Numbered from the stretch's first letter, positions 10,416 through 19,743 are shown. The stretch: DNA of 64,000 nucleotides from an uncultured Clostridia bacterium (GCA_944332995.1 CALVKR010000003.1:186001-250000), one strand, 5' to 3'. Made by a program: numbers and translations. Notes: generated by a model from the sequence alone, not told the origin.

Positions 10416-11370
10416 TTATATGATAACTTACGTTACCATTTTATATCATTGAAAACAACTCTGTCAATACCAAAACGCTTTTTAAACTGCCAATTTAAAG
10501 AAATTTTTAGGATTTTGAGCCGATTTAAGCCTATTTTGAGACTTGTCGATAAAAGCCGAAAAAAACGGCGAGAAAAAGGGCATTTCCCCCTTTAGGGGGA
10601 ATATGTCGGAAAAAGCGGATAAAAAGGGGTTGAAAAGGGACTGAAAACAGGAAAAAAAACGGCAAAAACCGAGCAAAAAACCGGGTTTGAAAACAGGCTT
10701 TTGAGCCATGAAAAATGGCGGTAAAAACGGCGGATTTTCCCCCTTTTTCCGCCCCTGAATTCCTCTGTTTTTTCCCCATTTTTTAAGCCTTTCGGCAATG
10801 CTCTCCAAGGCGCAAATCGGCTCTGTTTTTAGGTTATTTTGCCGAAAAACCACCGGATTTTCCACTGCCCAAAGGCAAAAAAAGGCATTTTTAAACGCCT
10901 GTCCGACGGCATAATGCGCCCGAATTTGCCAAAAAAAAGCGTATGAAAACAGCGTTTTAAATGCCGTGCAAAAGCGCATTGAATTGTAAAATTTTTGTAA
11001 AATTTTAAGTTTTTTTGACTCGGTTTCAGGTAAAATATATCCTGAAAAATAAATTTTTTCTGCCGAAAATCAGTGTGAGCGACATAAAAAATTTAAAATA
11101 TTGCGTCGTTTTCGGACAATTTTTTATAGCTCCGACGCTGTAAAACAAAAGGATACGGTTAGTATTTTTTTCGCCGTAAAGTCGGATTTTTCGCCTTAAT
11201 TTTTGCTCTGCGACTTATTTTGCAGGCAAAAATCCGATAAATTTTTCACCTTTTTTGCCTCTTTCGTCAAAATTTTCGTCCTGTAAAACGGCTGTGAAAA
11301 ATTGAAAATTTTGTCTGTTTTCTAAAACGATAAAGTCGGTTTTTAGCTTTTTTATAAGTTAAAACAAAGT
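10416..11370. other. Gene-free low-complexity stretch
   Basis: About 950 nt lie between two minus-strand genes. The sequence is full of A-runs and T-runs and degenerate AAAACGG-like words, with one strong hairpin (TTCCCCC, loop TTTA, GGGGGAA) near 10575-10595. Three overlapping minus-strand ORFs of 68-165 codons are Phe- and Lys-rich, have no ribosome site and look like composition artefacts. I see no gene here. Confidence 0.6.
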
Positions 11371-12117
11371 TCAATCTTTAAATTTCAGGCTTGCCTTAAC
11401 CGTATTTTTGCAAAATTTGTCGAGGCTGTCACGGATAAATTCTTCCGTTTTAGATATATCTTCGTCTAAAAATTTTGTCATATCGATTGCAAAATTGCAT
11501 GAGGTAAATTCGCTTTTTTCGTGACTGCCCGAAAAGGTGGCATTTGCCCATCTTCTGCCTTTGGCGCCGAGGTCATAATTTTTCGTCACGTTCTGACTAA
11601 AAAATTTCGACAGAATTTTGTCGGAAAGCCTTTCGCTTTTGCTCGTGTCGAGCGCTGTTTTTTCTTCGCCGTCAAACCAATCGAGCCCTCTCCACACTTC
11701 GCAGGCATACAGTTTTGTAGGGCGGCAATCAGATTTTTTCAACGCCTTAAACGCTCTCCAAAATGCGGCGAGGTGCGTTTCGTGTCCGTCGAAAGGATTG
11801 TGAATATATACCTCCTCGGGCATATGTTCGTTAAATAACGCTGTTAGTATTTCCTCTACCTCTTTTGAGCGGGTTTTCAATTGCTCAGATGTCAATCCGA
11901 GCATATCTGCCGTATATCCGCCGACCTTGCAGGCGGCAAGCTGCTCTTTTTCTCTTACCCTTTTGAGCTCGTCTGCGCTCATATTTTCATATCCCTTTCC
12001 TCTTGCGCAGCCTGTGCCGTCGGTAAGCACTATGCAATGGAAATCCCCTTTCATTATTGCGCTGAGGGCGAATATCTCCGCATCGTCGGGGTGTGCCGCA
12101 ATAGCCAATCTTTTCAT
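11371..12117 (-). CDS. PIG-L/LmbE family deacetylase
   Basis: A 248-residue protein with the zinc motif AHPDDAE at residues 8-14 and a later HNPFDGHETH segment that supplies the third zinc-binding His. This is the PIG-L (LmbE) fold, which removes N-acetyl groups from GlcNAc-type substrates; the exact substrate cannot be read from sequence. The length is normal for the family. An AAAGGAG ribosome site lies 5 nt before the ATG. It is downstream of the GH20 hexosaminidase on the same strand with a 133-nt gap, so the pair may act on the same amino-sugar glycans (inference). No signal peptide is visible, so it should be cytoplasmic. Confidence 0.88.
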   Translation of the reverse strand: MKRLAIAAHPDDAEIFALSAIMKGDFHCIVLTDGTGCARGKGYENMSADELKRVREKEQLAACKVGGYTADMLGLTSEQLKTRSKEVEEILTALFNEHMPEEVYIHNPFDGHETHLAAFWRAFKALKKSDCRPTKLYACEVWRGLDWFDGEEKTALDTSKSERLSDKILSKFFSQNVTKNYDLGAKGRRWANATFSGSHEKSEFTSCNFAIDMTKFLDEDISKTEEFIRDSLDKFCKNTVKASLKFKD

Positions 12118-12250
12118 TTAAACTCCTTTGGCAAGCCCTTCAGTCGCCTGTCGCATGTAGAAAACTTATACAATTTACCGATAGCAATTAAACTGTGTTT
12201 GCCAAGCCTTGTCGTTTTGATTTTATCTTCCGTTTGTCCTTATTTTGCGC

Positions 12251-13738
12251 TTATCTTTTGCTCTTTGCCTTTGCCGCCCTGATAAGAGAAGGCAAAGTGG
12301 TCTTGTCAATGAGATTGAGCCCGAATTTGAGCGTTTCGAGCGCCGCCGCTCCCCTTTTCGGATTTGCCTTTTCGACGGGCGTATATTCCACTCCGCATTT
12401 GCCGAGGACGTTGAGCGCAGACGGCAGTCTCATCATAAAGGCGTCGTAATCGGCGTTTGACGACCATGCCCTCTCCGCCACCGCCAAAAGACGGGGGAAC
12501 ATCTGCCTTAGCGCTTTAGTTTCGCTGTCCACAAACTCCGTCCAAAGAGGGGCCTCCACGCCGAGCACGTTTTTCACTCCGTCGCTTGACAATCCGTCAA
12601 GAATGGGATTTAACTGATACACCGCCTTTAGAGAGTGCATTCCGTGCGGATAATCGAGATAATAAGGCGAAAATTTAGAAACGATAATCTTTCCTCCGCC
12701 GTCGGCAAATGCCAGCGTTTCTTTTAGCTTGCCCTGCCAATATTGGCACACCGCATCGTCGCTGACGCATTTTACGGCGTCGTTCCAGCAGATAACTTTT
12801 CTGCCTCTGTCCTTTAAATGACACTCCACTCGCCTGAGCATAAGCTCTTTTAACTCGTGATTGCTTTTTAGTTTGTATTCTTTTTTTGTTTTCTGACATT
12901 CAGGACATTTTGACCATACCGAAAGATCCGACTCGTCGCCGCCTATATGGATATACTTTGACGGAAAGACTTCGATTATCTCGTCAAACAGGTCAAACAA
13001 AAATTTATAGGTTTTGTCTTTGCCTGCGCAGAGAGTATGCCCGAGTATCCCGAAAAATTCGTCCACCTTTTTCGTCTTGCCCTCGCATGAGAGGTTAGGA
13101 TAGGACGCCAATATCGCTCCCGTATGGGCAGGTATATCCACCTCGGGGATAATTTCTATATGCCTTTCGGCGGCATAGCTGACAATATCGCAAAGCTCGG
13201 CTTTTGTGTAATATCCGCCGTGCTCTACGTTGTCGCCTCTCGTGCCCTCTCTTTTCGAGCCCACCTCGACGAGCTTTTCAAACTTTTTTGAACCGAATCT
13301 GAAGCCCTGATCGTCGCTGAGGTGCAAATGCAGGCGGTTAAATTTAAACAGAGCGAGAGTGTCGATGATTTTTTTTATAAATTCCGCACTGAAAAAATGC
13401 CTTGCAGTGTCCAGCATAAAGCCTCGGTATGCAAACCTCGGTTTATCTTCTATCTCGACGCATGGCAGAACGGAGCCTGTCAAAAGCATATATTTAAGGC
13501 TCATCGTCGCCCAGAAGAAACCCTCTGCGCCTGACGCTTCCACCTTTACGCCGTCCTCTTTAACGCTCAGTTTATACCCCTCAATCTGCGCCTTTTCGTA
13601 TACGACGGAGCCGCCGCCTGCGCTTCCCGTTTCCGGAAGAAATTTTTTGTATTTTAAAGCCTCCTCGGAAAAGACGGTCGCTTTTCCGAAGACAAATTCC
13701 CCTTGAGTGATTTTCATGTAGTCGGGATTGGGTATCAT
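12251..13738 (-). CDS. Beta-N-acetylhexosaminidase, GH20 family
   Basis: A 495-residue protein with an N-terminal GH20b-like alpha/beta domain (about 1-95) and a catalytic TIM barrel from YRGFMLD at 104. The motif HIGGDES carries the catalytic Asp268-Glu269 pair used for substrate-assisted cleavage of terminal GlcNAc or GalNAc. HLHLSDDQGF (137-146), RHIEIIPEVDIPAHT (192-206) and the late WTEFV segment match the family. There is no signal peptide, so it appears to be an intracellular enzyme acting on imported glycans or muropeptides. The start is not fully settled: AAAGGA lies 11 nt from this ATG, and Met8 is an alternative. A PIG-L deacetylase follows on the same strand. Confidence 0.92.
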   Translation of the reverse strand: MIPNPDYMKITQGEFVFGKATVFSEEALKYKKFLPETGSAGGGSVVYEKAQIEGYKLSVKEDGVKVEASGAEGFFWATMSLKYMLLTGSVLPCVEIEDKPRFAYRGFMLDTARHFFSAEFIKKIIDTLALFKFNRLHLHLSDDQGFRFGSKKFEKLVEVGSKREGTRGDNVEHGGYYTKAELCDIVSYAAERHIEIIPEVDIPAHTGAILASYPNLSCEGKTKKVDEFFGILGHTLCAGKDKTYKFLFDLFDEIIEVFPSKYIHIGGDESDLSVWSKCPECQKTKKEYKLKSNHELKELMLRRVECHLKDRGRKVICWNDAVKCVSDDAVCQYWQGKLKETLAFADGGGKIIVSKFSPYYLDYPHGMHSLKAVYQLNPILDGLSSDGVKNVLGVEAPLWTEFVDSETKALRQMFPRLLAVAERAWSSNADYDAFMMRLPSALNVLGKCGVEYTPVEKANPKRGAAALETLKFGLNLIDKTTLPSLIRAAKAKSKR

Positions 13739-14078
13739 ACAGCCATATATCCTTTTATTTATGCGTTATATGCGTTTAATATTTGCGCATATCTGTCTTT
13801 AAGTTAAATCTTCCGTCATTTATAACGGGTTGTCCGTTTGATAATCCGCCGTCTATAGCGGTGCAGGCAAAGTTTATCGGCAAACGCTCGCCGTGCTTTT
13901 TGTCCGTCAAATTCTTTTGTGCGCTCGGCTTTGGCGTCGGTAAGGTTTTACCGTTGCATTTTGTCGTCCGCCGAGAAAACGGCTCGGCTTGCTTATCTAT
14001 TTTATCAAATCCAAACGGCTTTTTCAACGCTATTTTTATTTTAAAAGACGCTAAGCGCATAATATTTTGTATCTTTAC

Positions 14079-14280
14079 CGCATTTTGACCTTACCTACAT
14101 TTGACCTTACCGTTTTTTGCCTCATTTTGACCTTGTCTCCGTTTAGCCTGCCGTTTTTTATTGTGTTTTGACACTATTGCGTTCGAGCCTGACGCCCTTT
14201 ACCGCATTTTGACCTTATCTACATTTGACCTTACCATTTTTTTTAGCATTTTGACCTTGTCTGCATTTGACCTTACCGTT
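14079..14280. repeat. Degenerate direct repeats built on a TTTGACCTTA core
   Basis: At least seven copies of TTTTGACCTT or ATTTGACCTT lie in this gap; neighbouring clean copies are 16 nt apart, others are separated by T-runs. The rest of the gap (13739-14078 and 14281-14370) is AT-rich and overlapping ORFs there on both strands have no ribosome sites. I see no gene between 13739 and 14410. Confidence 0.7.
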
Positions 14281-14374
14281 TTTACCCATGTTTTTTTATA
14301 CCTGTCTTTTTTTACAATGCCCTATCGCCCTTAATTTTTTCCGCTTTTAGTATCCTTGCTCAAAAGCCCGTTTA

Positions 14375-14404
14375 TTGACACCGCCCCCCTTTTAGTGCTA
14401 TTAT
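14375..14404 (+). promoter_or_regulatory. Promoter TTGACA-N18-TATTAT, possibly leaderless
   Basis: The -35 box is at 14375-14380 and the -10 box at 14399-14404. The -10 box ends 6 nt before the ATG at 14411, so transcription should begin at or next to the start codon. There is no room for a ribosome binding site. Confidence 0.65.
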
Positions 14405-14410
14405 CAATCT

Positions 14411-14890
14411 ATGAAAGCGAGCGGCTGTATTTTAGGACTTGTGGCAGGCAGAGTGTTCTCCGTGGTATGGATGATACTCGAGCTTGTATTTACCGTCATA
14501 GCCAAGGTTATAATATATTTCGGACTCTATTTTCCCATGCTCAGCCTGATATTCGGCGGAGTATTGTTTTTGATATTTGATTTCAATCCTTTCGGAGGAG
14601 GCGTCGATTCAAATCTTTACGTTTTCGGGCTATGTCTATCTTTTGTTTGCGCTCTCGTCGTTACGGTAAGGAACATAATCATTAAACCGATACAAAAATA
14701 TTTTATTGACAGCAAGGTTATCGAATACACGGGTAAACGCCACAAAAACGCACCCGAAGCTCCGAAAATATATAAGAGCAAGGTGAACCCCGGTATTATC
14801 GTATACGAATACGAAAACCGATATGACCTCTATGAGGAGGAAAACGGCGAGCTATACAAAGTCTCGACGGAATACAAGGACAGACGATGA
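14411..14890 (+). CDS. Small membrane protein of unknown function
   Basis: A 159-residue protein with three hydrophobic segments (about 5-25, 28-55 and 75-95) and a soluble, charged, Tyr/Glu-rich C-terminal third. I do not recognise a family. No ribosome site precedes the ATG, but a good promoter ends 6 nt upstream, so the start fits a leaderless mRNA. Its last four bases (ATGA) overlap the start of the next gene, so the two are translationally coupled. The C-terminal part is probably cytoplasmic. A supporting role for its coupled partner, the HGSNAT-like protein, is inference. Confidence 0.75.
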   Translation: MKASGCILGLVAGRVFSVVWMILELVFTVIAKVIIYFGLYFPMLSLIFGGVLFLIFDFNPFGGGVDSNLYVFGLCLSFVCALVVTVRNIIIKPIQKYFIDSKVIEYTGKRHKNAPEAPKIYKSKVNPGIIVYEYENRYDLYEEENGELYKVSTEYKDRR

Positions 14891-15834
14891 GCAAGATAAA
14901 CTTTTTGGACGCTCCGTCGCTTATCCCTTTTCCTACAAAGACGTATTTGAAAGTGGACGGAGCGTTTTTAGACGAACAACCCAAAACGCTGCCCCGCATA
15001 TGGGAAATCGATTTTTTAAGAGGACTTTGCATCCTGCTTATGATAATCGACCACTTCTTCTTTTTGGGATATCACATCTACGGCGCCGCCCTTTCGCAGA
15101 CGGCGTCGGGGTATGAATTCGTCGAGTTTTGCTATTTCTATTGGTATCAAAGCCCGAGGGACGTGATACACGTTATAGTTTTGTTTTTCTTCTTCTCTCT
15201 TTCGGGAATATCGTGCTATCTTTCCCGCTCGAATCTGAAGCGAGGTTTCGGACTTGCCTATATCTCGTTTTGCTATTCCCTTATAACTCTCGAGGTGGAC
15301 AACCTTTTCGACGTCGGTTGCTATTCCGGATACGGCGTGCTGAACTTCCTTGCCACATGTATATTGATATACGCCGTCGTGGAAATGCTCTGTCGCAAAA
15401 ACAACATTGCGCTGTGGGCAATAGGCAGCGTTTCGGCTATTGCCGTCACAATCGTATTCTTTTGCTATACGCCGCCGTCCGACCTCGATATAAAATGGGC
15501 GTGGCTTTTTCCGACAAAATACTTTGAGGGACTTAACATGCTCGACTACTCATGCGCTTCCCCGTTCACTCAAGGTCAGATATCGCCCGGCGACTTCTTC
15601 CCGTTTATCCCCTATGCCGCTTTCTTTTTTGCCGGTATGGCGCTCGCTCCGCTTCTATACAAAAACAAGTGCTCGCTCATTCCCTCGCTCAACGGCAGGT
15701 GGAACAGAGCTATATGCGCTATCGGAAAATTTACCCTTGTCATTTATATTTTGCATATAGCCACCCTTGTATTGCTGTTTGAAATAATAACGCTTATCGC
15801 CACGGGACAGACCGTCATATTTAATTTTATTTGA
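14887..15834 (+). CDS. HGSNAT/DUF1624-like multi-spanning membrane protein
   Basis: A 315-residue protein. After about 40 soluble residues comes RIWEIDFLRGLCILLMIIDH, the R-x3-[LI]-D-x2-RG signature of the heparan-alpha-glucosaminide N-acetyltransferase catalytic domain (DUF1624). About seven further hydrophobic segments follow. In the animal homologue the membrane enzyme transfers acetyl groups from cytosolic acetyl-CoA to sugars on the far side of the membrane; bacterial members are largely uncharacterised, so acetylation of an envelope glycan is inference. The start codon overlaps the stop of the upstream membrane gene (ATGA). The -35 box of the next gene overlaps its own stop codon. Confidence 0.75.
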   Translation: MSKINFLDAPSLIPFPTKTYLKVDGAFLDEQPKTLPRIWEIDFLRGLCILLMIIDHFFFLGYHIYGAALSQTASGYEFVEFCYFYWYQSPRDVIHVIVLFFFFSLSGISCYLSRSNLKRGFGLAYISFCYSLITLEVDNLFDVGCYSGYGVLNFLATCILIYAVVEMLCRKNNIALWAIGSVSAIAVTIVFFCYTPPSDLDIKWAWLFPTKYFEGLNMLDYSCASPFTQGQISPGDFFPFIPYAAFFFAGMALAPLLYKNKCSLIPSLNGRWNRAICAIGKFTLVIYILHIATLVLLFEIITLIATGQTVIFNFI

Positions 15835-15858
15835 CAATATCTTCAATTCGTTTAAAAT
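15831..15858 (+). promoter_or_regulatory. Promoter TTGACA-N16-TAAAAT for the mutase gene
   Basis: The consensus -35 box at 15831-15836 overlaps the stop codon of the upstream gene. The -10 box is at 15853-15858. The predicted mRNA start falls just before the GAGG ribosome site of the gene at 15874, giving a very short leader. Confidence 0.6.
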
Positions 15859-15873
15859 AAAACTGAGGTGAAT

Positions 15874-17073
15874 ATGAAATACGTACTTGTTTTATGCGAC
15901 GGCATGGCAGATTTTAAAATAGACGCACTCGGCGGCAAAACTCCGCTTGAGACGGCAAAAAAGCCTAATATCGATTTTATGGCTAAAACGGCAATGCAGG
16001 GATTTGTCAAAACGGTGCCCGACGGTATGAAACCGGGCAGCGACGTGGCAAACCTTTCGGCGCTCGGCTACGACGCTAAAGCGTGCTACACCGGCAGAAG
16101 TCCGCTTGAGGCGCTATCCCTCGGCATTGATTTAAAACCTACCGACGTGGCGCTAAGGTGCAACCTGGTCACGCTGTCGGACGACGAGCCGTATGAAGAT
16201 AAAACGATGATAGATTACAGCAGCGGCGAGATAACTACTGCGGAGTCACACAAACTCATAGAGGCCGTTGCCTCGGCTTTGAACGACGAAACCTTTTCCT
16301 TTTATCCCGGAGTAAGCTATCGTCACTGTCTTGTATGTCGCAACGGCAGGACGGATTCCGACCTCACTCCTCCGCACGATATAACGGGAAAGAAAATAAC
16401 GGAATATCTGCCTAAAGGCTATAACGCCGACCTGTATTTAACGCTCATGAAAAAATCGACGGAGATTTTAAAAAATCACCCCGTCAACGAGGAGCGCAGA
16501 AAAAACGGCAAACGCACTGCCGACTCGATATGGCTTTGGGGACAAGGCACCAAACCTCGCCTGCAAAATTTTACCGAGCGCTACGGCATTAAAGGCGCAA
16601 TGATTTCCGCCGTCGACCTCTTAAAGGGCATCGCCGTGGGTAGCGGTATGCAAAGTATCGACGTAGAGGGCGCAACGGGCACCATTGACACAAACTTTGA
16701 CGGTAAGGCAAAGGCGGCGCTTGACGCACTTAAAGACAACGATTTTTGCTTTATACACCTCGAAGCGCCGGACGAATGCGGACACCAAAGGGACGCAAAC
16801 GGCAAAACACGCTCTATCGAGCTCATTGACGAGAAGATAATAGGCGCAATTATAAAGGGTCTGAACGGCTCTCCGTTTAAAATGCTCGTAATGCCCGACC
16901 ACTTCACGCCTATAGCGACGGGAACGCACGACGCTACCCCCGTTCCGTTTTTGATGTATTCGTCCGCAAAGGAATTGGGCAAAGGCGAAACGTTTAACGA
17001 GTTTACGCCAAAAGGCAAAATCCTGACGCCTTTTGAGCTTATAAATATGTTTTTGGATAAGGAGGAAAAATGA
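15874..17073 (+). CDS. apgM: Cofactor-independent phosphoglycerate mutase, ApgM type
   Basis: A 399-residue alkaline-phosphatase-superfamily protein. The N-terminus LVLCDGMADF carries the metal-binding Asp, GSDVANLS carries the nucleophile-type Ser, and later metal motifs include HLEAPDECGH and MPDHFTP. This is the archaeal-type 2,3-bisphosphoglycerate-independent mutase, interconverting 3- and 2-phosphoglycerate in glycolysis. A closely related bacterial subfamily has been proposed to be a homoserine kinase; no threonine genes are nearby to support that. I chose the ATG at 15874 because an in-frame GTG at 15868 lies inside the GAGGTG ribosome site. Its stop overlaps the start of the next gene by ATGA. 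Confidence 0.88.
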   Translation: MKYVLVLCDGMADFKIDALGGKTPLETAKKPNIDFMAKTAMQGFVKTVPDGMKPGSDVANLSALGYDAKACYTGRSPLEALSLGIDLKPTDVALRCNLVTLSDDEPYEDKTMIDYSSGEITTAESHKLIEAVASALNDETFSFYPGVSYRHCLVCRNGRTDSDLTPPHDITGKKITEYLPKGYNADLYLTLMKKSTEILKNHPVNEERRKNGKRTADSIWLWGQGTKPRLQNFTERYGIKGAMISAVDLLKGIAVGSGMQSIDVEGATGTIDTNFDGKAKAALDALKDNDFCFIHLEAPDECGHQRDANGKTRSIELIDEKIIGAIIKGLNGSPFKMLVMPDHFTPIATGTHDATPVPFLMYSSAKELGKGETFNEFTPKGKILTPFELINMFLDKEEK

Positions 17074-17522
17074 AAAACGACAGAGTAATTTTTGAGCTTT
17101 CCGACAAATACGCCAAAGGCGACGTGGACGCCGGTATCGCTCTCTTAAAATGCTACGCCTATGCGGCGTTTGTATGCGACTTCAAACACGGCATAACCTA
17201 CGACCTTCTCTCCTATCGCGACCTCGGGCTCAAAAAGGGCGAAACGCTATTTAAAGACCTCAAAAAATCCTTTAAGGAATTAGACTCGGCGTCTAAAAAA
17301 TCTTACGAAGCGCAAATAAAGGGTATTGATAAAGATATCAAAAAGGCTTTAAAGACGGTGGCGGCAAACCTTAAAACGGTACACCAAAACAAAAGAGTGC
17401 CTCTCGATAAAGCGGAAGTGGCAAAACAGGAAGCGTTGGAAAAAGAAATTTCTGCCACATTCGGGTTGGATTTCTCATCGCTCAGTTCAAGACAGCTCGA
17501 AACCAGCGAGAGCTTCCTTTAA
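17070..17522 (+). CDS. Small unknown helical protein coupled to the mutase
   Basis: A 150-residue, Lys-rich, mostly helical protein with no signal peptide, membrane segment or motif I recognise. A perfect GGAGG site lies 5 nt before the ATG, inside the end of the mutase gene, and the ATGA overlap shows translational coupling. Residues about 70-115 are charged with a coiled-coil-like pattern. The 16-bp tandem array begins 22 nt after the stop. Confidence 0.75.
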   Translation: MKNDRVIFELSDKYAKGDVDAGIALLKCYAYAAFVCDFKHGITYDLLSYRDLGLKKGETLFKDLKKSFKELDSASKKSYEAQIKGIDKDIKKALKTVAANLKTVHQNKRVPLDKAEVAKQEALEKEISATFGLDFSSLSSRQLETSESFL

Positions 17523-17543
17523 AATATAGTTTTTTACATAAAG

Positions 17544-17816
17544 TTTGCCGGGCACAGAGTTTGCCGGGCACAGATTTTGCCCAGGCACAGAGTTTACTCA
17601 ACGTAAATTTTGCCCAAAACAGAGTTTACTCAACGTAAATTTTGCCCAAAACAGAGTTTGCCGGGCGCAGAGTATGGAAAGCTAAAAACTTTCTCAACGC
17701 AAATTTTACTCAACACAGATTTTGCCCAAAACAGAGTTTGCCGGGCGCAGAGTTTACTCAACGTAAATTTTGCCCAAAACAGAGTTTGCCGGGCGCAGAG
17801 TTTCCTTCAATAAAAT
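17544..17816. repeat. 16-bp tandem array, about 17 units of three types
   Basis: Units of 16 bp follow each other almost without gaps. Three unit types alternate: TTTGCCGGGCGCAGAG, TTTACTCAACGTAAAT and TTTGCCCAAAACAGAG, with a few mutated copies. Because 16 is not a multiple of 3, the ORFs here repeat the same words in all three frames and are not genes. The array starts right after the small gene at 17522. There are no unique spacers, so it is not a CRISPR array. Confidence 0.9.
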
Positions 17817-17921
17817 TTTATTTTATAAAGAGATTTATTTAATAAAGCATTTAGTTAAAATCGGGTTAGTAAAAAGCTATCCCACGCCTGTCGGACGGCA
17901 CAGCGCAATCTATCCTATATT

Positions 17922-17950
17922 AAAAAAGAGGGCAACCGCCCTTTTTTATT
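17922..17950. terminator. Rho-independent terminator, bidirectional
   Basis: An A-run, then GGGC, loop AACC, GCCC and a T-run. It can stop transcripts from both sides, closing the mutase operon and the convergent transporter gene. Confidence 0.8.
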
Positions 17951-17991
17951 TTTTTTTGCCGTATTCCCTTTTAGGCGAATATATTTTAACG

Positions 17992-18143
17992 TTTAAACAT
18001 ACCGCCACGATATTGGCTTTTGTCGCTTTTTAAATATAAAGCAAGGCGATTATTCCTTTTAACCGAATATTCTCCCACTTTTAAACATACCGCCACGATA
18101 CCTGCTCTTGTCGCATTTTAGATATATAGCAATGCTATATATA
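17992..18143. repeat. Imperfect direct repeat copying the end of the transporter gene
   Basis: About 60 nt beginning at 17992 resembles the stretch beginning at 18080, with a period of 88 nt. The first 21 nt of the two copies are identical. The right copy carries the last codons and stop of the transporter gene (18118 on); the left copy lies wholly outside the gene. It looks like a decayed duplication of the gene's 3' end. Confidence 0.75.
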
Positions 18144-19476
18144 ATCCGCCTATCGTGGCAAAAAGCGTGGGGATACCTATGATAAGTCCGTATGCGCTGA
18201 ATTTTAAAAAGTTGAGTTTTACGTGATAGCCCTGCGTTATCGAAAGGCACATGATGCCTGCAAGAGCGCCGATAGGCGTAAAGAATGCGCCTATATTCGA
18301 GCCGATAATGGCGGCATAAACCTCGGCGGCCGTCTTGTTTAAGACGATAGAGGAAAAAAGCACACTCATGGGTATATTGTTCACAAGGTTTGAAGCAAGC
18401 GCTGCGGTAAGCCCGTAAGTAAGTGCGTTGGCGTCCCCGACGTCGAGTGCGGACGATATGGCGGAAGTTATTCCGTTCTTTTCGAGTGCGAGAACTATTA
18501 TAAACATACACAGCACAAACGGCAACAGCTCCCACGGCGTTCGCAAAAAGGTATTTTTTAATATCGTCGGTTTTTCCTTTTTGATTGCGCTGTATATCAA
18601 TGTGCAGATACCGAGGCAGACGGCAAAGCAGAGAGTGATAAACCACATTTCCACGCCGATAAACTCGGATATGACCAAGAGCAAAAGGCAACCTATCAAA
18701 TGAACAAGTCCCACGATGACCATGGGCTTATTTAAGGTCGGCTCGATATCCTCCGATTGCTCGATAGGCTCGGACAGCGATTTTCTGAAAAGCCAAAACA
18801 GCACCAAAAAGGCGACAAGTCCGCCAAGGAGCGTAGGTAGCGCCATGGCGGCAACGTAGCTTGTGAAAGTCAGCCCGAACGACGAAGCAAGATAAATATT
18901 TGTGGGATTTCCTATTATCAAAAACATACTGAACGTATTCGCCGCCACAAATTCGCAGATTATATACGGCACCGGGTTTATCCTGCCATTAAAACAGAAA
19001 CAGCATATAAAGGGCGTAAATGTCAATATGACTATATCGTTTGAAGTGAAAATCGTAAGTACGGAAACAACCAAAAACAAAAGAACAAACAACCTCTTTT
19101 GGCTCACTCCCGCCCTTTTGAGCGTTTTGAGCGCAAGCAGTTTGAAAAAGCCGAGCTCGTCCAAAAATACGGAAAGCGAAGTCATGGCAAAAAACAGCAC
19201 CAAAATTTTTACGGGATTTATCGAATTTACCGTCTTCCCTTCGAACATCGCCCACATATCCTTGGTAAGTGAGGCAAAAGCGTCCTGAACGGACAGCGCC
19301 CCGACGGCAAGTATCAAAACGGCGCCCACAAACGACGGCATCCAAAACAAGCTCATCTTGACGGTTTTGACGCTTCCGTCCTTTTTATGAACGGCAAAAG
19401 CGACGCTCGGCTTTGTGAGCACAAGCGCCACCGTTGCTATACACGCTAAAACAGCAATTACAATAGAGGCTATCAT
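18118..19476 (-). CDS. ArsB/NhaD-type ion transporter
   Basis: A 452-residue integral membrane protein with about 11 hydrophobic helices. The segment FTSNDIVILTFTPF and the motif ANTFSMFLIIGNPTNI are typical of the ion transporter superfamily that includes ArsB arsenite permeases, NhaD and SLC13 carriers. The later repeat NNIPMSVLFSSI with IGSNIGAFFTPIGAL is the matching second half. The substrate cannot be fixed: arsenite, sodium/proton exchange or a dicarboxylate are possible, and no arsR or other ars gene is nearby. I place the start at the ATG at 19476 because a consensus promoter ends 7 nt before it and no ribosome site exists; in-frame alternatives are ATG 19485 (inside the -10 region) and TTG 19515. 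Confidence 0.8.
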   Translation of the reverse strand: MIASIVIAVLACIATVALVLTKPSVAFAVHKKDGSVKTVKMSLFWMPSFVGAVLILAVGALSVQDAFASLTKDMWAMFEGKTVNSINPVKILVLFFAMTSLSVFLDELGFFKLLALKTLKRAGVSQKRLFVLLFLVVSVLTIFTSNDIVILTFTPFICCFCFNGRINPVPYIICEFVAANTFSMFLIIGNPTNIYLASSFGLTFTSYVAAMALPTLLGGLVAFLVLFWLFRKSLSEPIEQSEDIEPTLNKPMVIVGLVHLIGCLLLLVISEFIGVEMWFITLCFAVCLGICTLIYSAIKKEKPTILKNTFLRTPWELLPFVLCMFIIVLALEKNGITSAISSALDVGDANALTYGLTAALASNLVNNIPMSVLFSSIVLNKTAAEVYAAIIGSNIGAFFTPIGALAGIMCLSITQGYHVKLNFLKFSAYGLIIGIPTLFATIGGLYIALLYI

Positions 19477-19483
19477 CGCATAC

Positions 19484-19512
19484 ATTATACAACCGACAAA
19501 TGTAACTAGCAA
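19484..19512 (-). promoter_or_regulatory. Promoter TTGCTA-N17-TATAAT, possibly leaderless
   Basis: The -35 box is at 19507-19512 and a perfect -10 box at 19484-19489. The ATG at 19476 begins 7 nt after the -10 box, so the mRNA probably starts at the initiation codon. The rest of the gap to 19743 shows nothing else. Confidence 0.65.
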
Positions 19513-19743
19513 CAAAAAACTTAAAATTAAATATTTCCCTTTGACAGTTTCTGCCGAGTGTTTTCCGTCGTTTCGCTTTTGCTTTTTTCCGCATTATCCG
19601 CTATTTCTGTTTTTTCCGATATAATCCGTTTTATCTTTTATACCCTTGTTCGTTTTCCGACCTATTCCGTTTTATCATTTAAAATGTATATATCCGACAT
19701 TATTTAATTGCCGAAAGTCCAAAGTTTTGCCTCTGTCTTTCAA

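Noticed and set aside
10482-10979. A 165-codon minus-strand frame and two overlapping ones
   Set aside because: Phe/Lys-rich translation of A- and T-runs, no ribosome site, several frames open at once.
13776-14088. Overlapping ORFs of about 95-100 codons on both strands
   Set aside because: No ribosome sites and no protein-like features; the region is AT-rich spacer next to repeats.
17544-17816. CRISPR array
   Set aside because: Units are contiguous with no unique spacers, and no cas genes are in the window.
17610-18033. ORFs across the 16-bp array
   Set aside because: They read the same repeat in shifted frames; 16 is not a multiple of 3.
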